64,000 nt of DNA, taken from Ophiodon elongatus (taxonomy: Eukaryota; Chordata; Actinopteri; Perciformes; Hexagrammidae). Position numbers and translations under genes: made by a program. The notes under the pieces were generated by a model. That model was not told where the DNA came from. It saw only the letters and a program-made list of their open reading frames with translations, and searched no databases. Where the stretch lies: NCBI GenBank assembly GCA_016806645.1, contig JACSYO010002169.1, positions 428,501 through 492,500 of the forward strand, given 5' to 3'. Below, piece after piece: positions 57,451 through 64,000 of this stretch (its first letter is position 1; every line of letters begins with the position of its first letter).

Positions 57451-59740
57451 TAAGGGAGTCTTTTGTGTGCTGCAGATACTACTATGTAGCTATACTAGCG
57501 GTACAGGCGCTTTCATGTATTAGTACAACTAAAAGGGAGCCACGCTCAGTCAGAGCTGTGTGCCATTACACAACTCTGGCTGTGGGTTAATGGAAGTAAC
57601 GGTCGGTGTCGTTTTACCAGCAAAACGCCAAATAGGAATACAAGAGCCCACCGAGCTGTCGTTTGGTAGTACCATGTAATAAAGAGAAGCTTAGCCATGT
57701 TCAGTGCAGCAGTTATTAAAGCAATAAACCCAATAGGATTTAAAAAGGAACAATAGTAATTTGTTTCCATATCCCACTGCCCAGCAATCATTTAGTAAAG
57801 ACTTAGATTTAGTAAAGATGCAGTCTCACTGTTGGATAAACTGGACAATTATACATCTGGGCCCTACGTTAAGTTGGGTCTAGACCCCTGAATAATGTCT
57901 CCTGTCTGTCTGGAACTTGTTTAAAATAGGACTCTTGAATTGACAGAAGCCCGTCTCATTTTGAGCTACTTTATCTCTCGCTAAAACAGGTGCTCACATA
58001 AACAAAAATAAAGCGGAATGTCTTTATTATCAGATATTATATTGATTATTATCATTTAATATAACTAAATCCCCAAAGTGCAATTTACAGTAAAATCAAT
58101 GACTTTTAAGGCAGAATGTCTTGTTGAATTTAGGGGACTTTTTCTGGACATTATAAAAATTGCCATCCATCTGTTTGCTGCCAAATGACCAACTAATTGT
58201 CTATTTGTTTCAGTGCTACATCATATTTAAAGAAGAGTAGGCTGTAAAATGAAATAACAAAAGGACGGTCGGAGAGGTTCCTCGTAATTCTTTTACTTAA
58301 GTTCAGACCTGTCTGCAGTGAATATCAGTGTCGAGAGTGAACTACTAGCATTCAAGTACATTACTAGTACATTACATTTACTATTATTCATTAAATGTGC
58401 CGTCGGTTGACCCATGGGTCGGGATGTTCACTGAACACACCGTAACGTTGTATCTTTATTTGAAGGAAGAAATCTACAAAGCAGTTTAGAGTTTTCATTA
58501 TCAATTCATTTGTCAATCATTTTTGGATTAGTCATGTAGGCTATAATATGCCAGAAAAAAAAGAGAATAAATTCCCAGCCCAGTTTCCCAGAGCCTGAGG
58601 TGACGTGTGCAGATTGCTTGTTATGTCCGACCAACCGTCAGAAACCCAAAGATATTCAGTTTACAATGATGTGAAAATGGGAAAAAGCAGCACTTTTCCA
58701 CCTGATGTTGTAGTATTTTTGCTTGATAAATTACTAACAATTAATAGAATTTTAAAAATGGTTAACCTATTCGTTTTTTTAATTGAACCAGCAGAGCAGT
58801 TTAAAGATAAGTGCGGCACAAAACTCGAGCTGGGTATTGATATGGAAATTCTTTGTGTCGGTGCCTGATTTTTGATACAGATATCCTCTTTTATACCTTT
58901 TGTCAATGACTCACTTTGTTCAGTAAACACCTGCTTTTCCACCAAAACGTTTTTTTCTTCTTGCACTTGACAAAATGGGCCCAACTTCGGACAAACAAGA
59001 ACTTTACCGAAATAAAAGGACACAATAAATGAACACCATTTTGACTAAAATCAGGAAATATTTAATGAATAAAAATGTATAGTGAGAAACTGACCATGGG
59101 TATTCAGTCGGTTTGTGATTAGAACACATTTACTGGCTGTGTTTTAAAAGTTTTGAGGTTCCAAACGGACACGTTTTAGAAACCCTGTGCGTTGCAGTAG
59201 CCAGTTTTAATGCCATGCCTTACTTTATTATCACCCTGCAATAATGGGATGGGGTTAGCCTGGAGCCCTGTGATCTTTATCACACACTGTGTAAATCATT
59301 TCTAGTGCATCTTTAGGGGCTTCTCTTTGGGAACTGAAGGGAAAACTCAGTAAAGCTGCACACTTCAGTCCATTTTGTGTCTATTTGACGAGATTTGTTT
59401 TTTTTCCCCCCTCAGTCAGAATTCAACCAACACACTGAGAGCAGAGCCTTGGTCTTTTATAAAATAGTTTTCTCTGTGTGTGTGTGCATGCACGCGTAAC
59501 AGCAAAGGGGGTGGGCAGGGCTTCCGTGTCCTCCTGGTAAAGCAGTGTAGTTTGAGAGCAGCACTTTCAGCAGTCTGAGGGCCGGCCTCCTTCCCGCCGA
59601 CTCCCATCTCATGACCGAGTGACACAAGAAAACACAGGAGAGCCAAGAGCAGACACCGAGCCCGGCCTTCTGTGCAACTATAACGTTATAATGTTTCTGC
59701 ATTAATGCGAGTCCACCTGCGCCCCCGTTCAGACCCCTTT
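57451..59740. other. no gene seen (probable intron)
   Basis: AT-rich sequence between two promoter-like segments. No conserved ORF. Confidence 0.4.
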
Positions 59741-59762
59741 TTTTCCTGCTGCGCCTCGGGCG

Positions 59763-59770
59763 TATAAAAG
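59763..59770 (+). promoter_or_regulatory. TATA box (TATAAAAG)
   Basis: TATAAAAG in a GC-rich context (CGTATAAAAGTCGGCCC). It predicts a start site near 59793-59800, at the head of a GC-rich 5' UTR-like stretch. Confidence 0.55.
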
Positions 59771-59935
59771 TCGGCCCGTTTGCGCCCACTTCCCCCGTGC
59801 CTTCGCTGTGGTTTATGGTTTTATATTCTGCAACTTCACCCACGAGAAGTGGACCTCTCAAACCGTGAAATCGCAGAGAGCTTCCTCTCAGAGCCACACT
59901 TTCTTCATTTTATTTCCCTCCCTCTCCTCCCACCT

Positions 59936-59960
59936 CCCTCCCTCCCTCCCTCCCTCCCTC
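59936..59960. repeat. (CCCT)n microsatellite
   Basis: About six tandem CCCT units in a longer pyrimidine tract. Confidence 0.85.
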
Positions 59961-60372
59961 TCGCTCTCCCCCTCTGACAGCAGAGCTGCTTGGCAGGCTT
60001 ACAGCTCAGCGCTCGGCTGCAGCGCAGCGGCCCCCCTCTCGCCCTCCCAAACAAATTAATTTTTTACTCGCCAACGGTGGCTCCGGCGGACCCCGCCTTT
60101 CGCACCTGTCCTCCATACACCCGCGGGGGCCACCCCGTTTTTTCCCAGATTTTTCGGCGGCCCCAAAAATGTTGAACGTATTGTAGAAAGTGATGGCCAG
60201 GGAAAAAGGCTGCAGCCCCGTAGGTTTTTATGCCTACCGAGCCTCCTCGCTGTCTCAGTGTGCGTAGCTGGGGCTCCAGCGAGGCAGCAGGCAGCACTGA
60301 GGAGGACCGGGAGACACACACTCTCACATAGCTAGGAGGTCGACATGTGAAGGGCCAGGAAGGAAGGATGAA

Positions 60373-60470
60373 GGGGGGGGGAGGAGGGGGGTGGGGGGGA
60401 GCCTCAGTTTTTGGGGGGCCAATTTTTGGGACCAGAACCCCCCACCACACCCCCACACCACCCCCCCCTC
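60373..60470. other. G-run cluster followed by C-run cluster
   Basis: Runs of 9, 6 and 7 G at 60373-60399 and a G6 run at 60413-60418 are followed by C-runs between 60438 and 60470. The arrangement could form a G-quadruplex or a strong G:C hairpin within the candidate 5' UTR. Confidence 0.7.
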
Positions 60471-60910
60471 TTACTAAGAACAGAAGCAGGAGCAACCAGA
60501 AACCCCTTAACAGGCCTTTTTTTTTTCTTCTCTCCCTGTCACTATAGTAGACTGGGTATATTCCCATTGATATGTGTGTTTGTATGTAGTGTGTGCGTGT
60601 GTGTTGTAGTGACGTTTTTTTATTTATTTTTCTAGGCCTGTCGCTTTTCCTGTTTTTATTTGAATATCTTAGTCATCCTGTGGCCGCAATGTTAGTGTGT
60701 CTTTGTGTGTGAGCACGTGTTGTTTCCTATTTAGTTTGAATTCATTTTTGTTATCACTGAGGTGTCTGGTTCGTGTCACCGGCCTTTTGGTAAGAGCATC
60801 CACCCAGAGTGAGGGGAGGAAGATGGGCCTTGTGTTGAGATAACTAGTGTTCTCAGTCAGGGCTAGTTAGTCCTTCCATTAGTTGGTTTGTGATCTCAGC
60901 AGCAGACGGT

Positions 60911-63900
60911 AAGTAAATCTTTTTTCTTTTTTTTTCCTTTCTTTCTCTGAAGCATTTAAAATGGCCTCTGTTGCTGTGAATGGAGAGAGTAACAGGCCAC
61001 TCAGCTTCTCAGCTCGGCGTTGCCTCTTTCTCCTTCCTTTCCCTCCACTACAATTTTAGTTGGGCTCTTTTTGCCTTCTCTCCCTCTCCCTCACCCTCGC
61101 CCCCTCCTTCGTCTCTCTCTGTTTTTTTTCTTTCCTTGAATGAGGCTGGAAGTTTGGGTCTGTTCGCCGCTCTCCCTACTGACATGACCTCTTGTTTTCG
61201 AATCCAATCAGCTTCCATCAGCAGAGCTCTTTCTGATTGACTGTGTGTCTCTATGAGGCTTCACCGTCCTGGAGGCTCAGCTGCTTTTTTCCCCTTCATC
61301 ACATCTATATTTGTCTTAAATGTTGACCCACACCCACCTTTTAAATTCTTAATCAGATGTTTTTTTAAGTGTATTTGATGTTCTAATATCTAATTTGTGG
61401 CTGAGCATTTGATTTATTTGAGCATTTTTACCACTTCAATCCAACTTTTCTAAAAGTAAAAATGTCACTCGGGTGTGGTGCTCACAGGCCATGATTCCTT
61501 CCTCTCCTGCCCTCAAACTTTGTTTCAGCTTTACAGTTAGAGAATGACAGCAGGTTTTGCAGTTACATTATATATCTATTGTATTTTAGTATGGAAACAA
61601 TAGTCAATTAATTGATTGGTCAATTTTAATCAGAAACAATCCGATAATTGATGAATTTTTAGGCAACAAATTTGATTATTGAACAGTTTTATATCATTAT
61701 AGACTGAATATGTTTGGGTTTTGGAATGCTGGTTGGATAAAACAGACATTTAAAAACATCACTTTGGACATTCTTCATTATTTTAAAAATTTTAGAGACC
61801 GAACAACTAATTGAATTTATAGAGAAAGAAAATGCAGATTAATTGATAATAAAAACAATAGTTGGTTGCAGCCCAATAGATCCCAACTCAACATGCCATC
61901 TGTAGTGTAGTTTAATGTTGAAATGACAAATTCATGAACGGATTGTCGAACAATAGAAAATATTAAATTATTTTATTGAAGTAATTTATCAAGCGAAAAT
62001 ACCAAACATGTATGTTTGGGTTTGGACTGTTGGCCAAAACACACATCTGATGCTCGAACTCTGAAACTGTGATGAGCAGGTTTTTTACAATTTTCTGACA
62101 CTTAAAAAAATTTAATATGTTTTGTTGCAGCGATGTTCGAGATATAAAATTGTCATTCATACAAATAAAATAAACAAATCATTATATTGTTTCTAACCAC
62201 GGTGTCTATCCCTTTAAAATCAGATTTGGGAGGCCGGATTTAAGATAGTACTGGATTTTTATAATATTTTGTCATTATTGAAATATGTGACTTGATTTGT
62301 CAAGTATTCAAAAACAGACTGGGCTTTTATCCACAAACAATTTCTCAATTGATTTCCCAGAAAATGTACTATATCACAATATATGTCAACATTGCCATAT
62401 AAAATCTAAAAAAAATGTAATAACCTGCCAGAGGATTTGACCCATATCCTCCACCCTAACTGCCAATCCTCCCGTTTAAAAACAAGTTTTATTGCTCTTG
62501 TTTACATGCCTAGGTTCCAGAGCGGACTAGATTGTACTTTAAAGTCTCAGTGTAAAACAGCTCATTTACCCTCTGACTGTTAATGTAGTTGGTGTGAACA
62601 TGGTTCCTATTAGAACCTCCTCAAGCCTCATTCTGCTCTCGTGGCTCAGGTCTGGCTGCTCTGGCTGCTTTTCCCTTGGTTATGTGGCTTTAACATGGCT
62701 GCTCATGCAATCACTTTGCCTAGAAATCCAATTCATTCAGAGGCTTCTCTTGTGTCCAGTTCATTCTGATCATGTGATTTTAATCCGTGTGGTGTTTTTT
62801 TTTTCTGCCTTTTCTCTGTTTCATGTCATATTAATGGAATATCTTTGATCAAATTAAATCGGCAGTTTAAAGACATTCGAATTCTTGACATTCTACAGAA
62901 CAAATGACGAATCGGTTAATAAAACAGTAATGGCTGTATAAAATAACAGATGTTGCTCTCTGTGAGGCCACTGTGTTTAGCAGTATGACAAGTATAATAA
63001 GAAGTACTTAAACCGAGTCTGGGCCACGTTATCAATACATGACCTGCCAATGCCCCCTCTCCCCTCCCCCCCTCCAGTGTTCTGTGTGTGACCCTCCGCA
63101 GGTGAGATGCTGCTCAGCTCATCTTTTCTCCCATAGCTACAAACTCCATCAGGTCCTTTTTATTCTCTTCATTTTGGGTTATTTAAATATGACATGTATT
63201 CAGTTTAACAGCTGATCTCTTTAGGGTTCTTGTTTGGGCAGCAGACACAAACTAGAAAATTCTCTGGAAATGAAAACTAATTTGAGCCCCATCACACGTG
63301 TCAGTCTGGCAGTGACACTGAAAGATTGAAAACAATAAAAGTATCTTGAAATCAGCTGAAATCGTGGCAGAACGTTCTGACCCTTTCACACTGTTAACTA
63401 ATCAAATAATCTCGTCAATAAAAAGATTTTGGTGAGATATATTTTTACAGTGTGGAGAAATAAAATATCTTCAGGTGTAAATAGAGACACATCAGTGTTA
63501 GTAGCAAAGATGAATATTTGTTGGACTGTTTCTGCTATTTATATCTGGTGTGTTTCAATCAGCACGGTGGTTTAACACGGGCAGAATGTTGCACTTCAGT
63601 TGTTTTGTGTAAATAAATAAATGAGTATTTTCAGAAAGGTACAATACCAGGAATTCTGTAATGTGTGAAATGGGCCTGAAAAAAAAGTTGAGCAGGATAA
63701 TCCCCAGCAAAATAATTTCTTTGCTCATTAAACACAAATTCAGTGAGGAATAAAAAGAGACTACATTTTTAGTCTTTCACAATTGTAATACTTACAGTTC
63801 TGACCAAACATGCAGATTTGATCCCGTTTTTCTCCAGTAACTCTCAAAGCAGATAAGCAGTGTCTCATCTCTTCACTTCCAGTCCTTCCTCTTTTTTTTT

Positions 63901-64000
63901 TTTTCTTCCTCCATTTTGTCCTCTTCACCCATTTTGTGTTATTCCCCTTACAAATGATACAGAATATTCAAAGACTGTGTTGATCTTCACAATAATTAGG
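60911..64000. other. no gene seen (probable 5' intron)
   Basis: AT-rich DNA with T-runs. No exon with splice sites and conserved coding is visible up to the window end. Confidence 0.4.

Larger units (their letters stand above)
59795..60908 (+). other. candidate 5' UTR exon(s) of a gene beyond the right edge
   Basis: GC-rich sequence downstream of the TATA box, ending at a donor AGACG then GTAAGTAAA (GT at 60909-60910). An internal (CCTC)n tract plus CTGACAGCAG at 59973-59985 could also be a splice acceptor. No conserved protein is encoded. Confidence 0.35.

Noticed and set aside
60064..60567. 167-codon antisense ORF, Gly/Pro-rich
   Set aside because: Arises from G-run/C-run sequence in a candidate 5' UTR; no homology recognised.

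Overview
This window is a vertebrate chromosome segment, almost certainly from a bony fish (probably a percomorph). The coding exons are short and spliced, about 90% of the sequence is non-coding, and microsatellites (CA/GT, TA, CTGT, CT) are very dense. Several dispersed repeats have the wording typical of teleost genomes. The acetylcholinesterase carries the surface-loop insertion seen in fish enzymes. It is not prokaryotic, so there are no operons or CRISPR arrays.

Three protein-coding genes can be supported, all on the + strand. (1) Acetylcholinesterase (ache): eight coding exons between 22734 and 30116 encode a complete 621-residue T-type enzyme with its signal peptide, Ser/Glu/His triad and C-terminal tetramerization peptide. 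(2) A SCHIP1-like (schwannomin-interacting protein family) gene: six coding exons between 39656 and 42229 encode about 280 residues. No single long ORF reveals it; the reading depends on joining six short exons. (3) An intronless P2Y-type nucleotide receptor GPCR of 481 residues at 50409-51854. It has an altered TM7 motif and unusually long extracellular loop 2 and intracellular loop 3.

Layout: 1-720 holds the 3' end of a LINE-like element. 721-22640 is repeat-rich intergenic DNA with a GC/CpG-rich segment near 7190-8120, which contains a strong splice donor and may be the non-coding first exon of ache. 22641-30116 is ache, with an L1-like reverse-transcriptase remnant in its first coding intron and a young MITE-like copy in its last. 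30117-38150 holds the ache 3' UTR plus simple repeats, a pyrimidine/purine-skewed block and a degenerate minisatellite. 38150-44400 is the SCHIP1-like gene with a probable non-coding first exon and 3' UTR. 44700-50240 is repeats plus possible 5' exon sequence of the receptor. 52500-56300 is repeats. From about 56400 to 60910 lie two CpG-rich, promoter-like segments, one with a clear TATA box, each with strong splice donors. They probably belong to the 5' end of a gene whose coding part lies beyond the right edge.

Two of the genes suggest neuronal or synaptic roles (ache; SCHIP1 family proteins at axonal membrane domains), but nothing shows that the three are co-regulated. I found no evidence of a new molecular system. 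The best leads are the P2Y TM7 variant, the Tyr-to-Phe change in the AChE peripheral site, a NAGNAG acceptor in ache, microsatellites abutting splice sites, and two perfect long inverted repeats.
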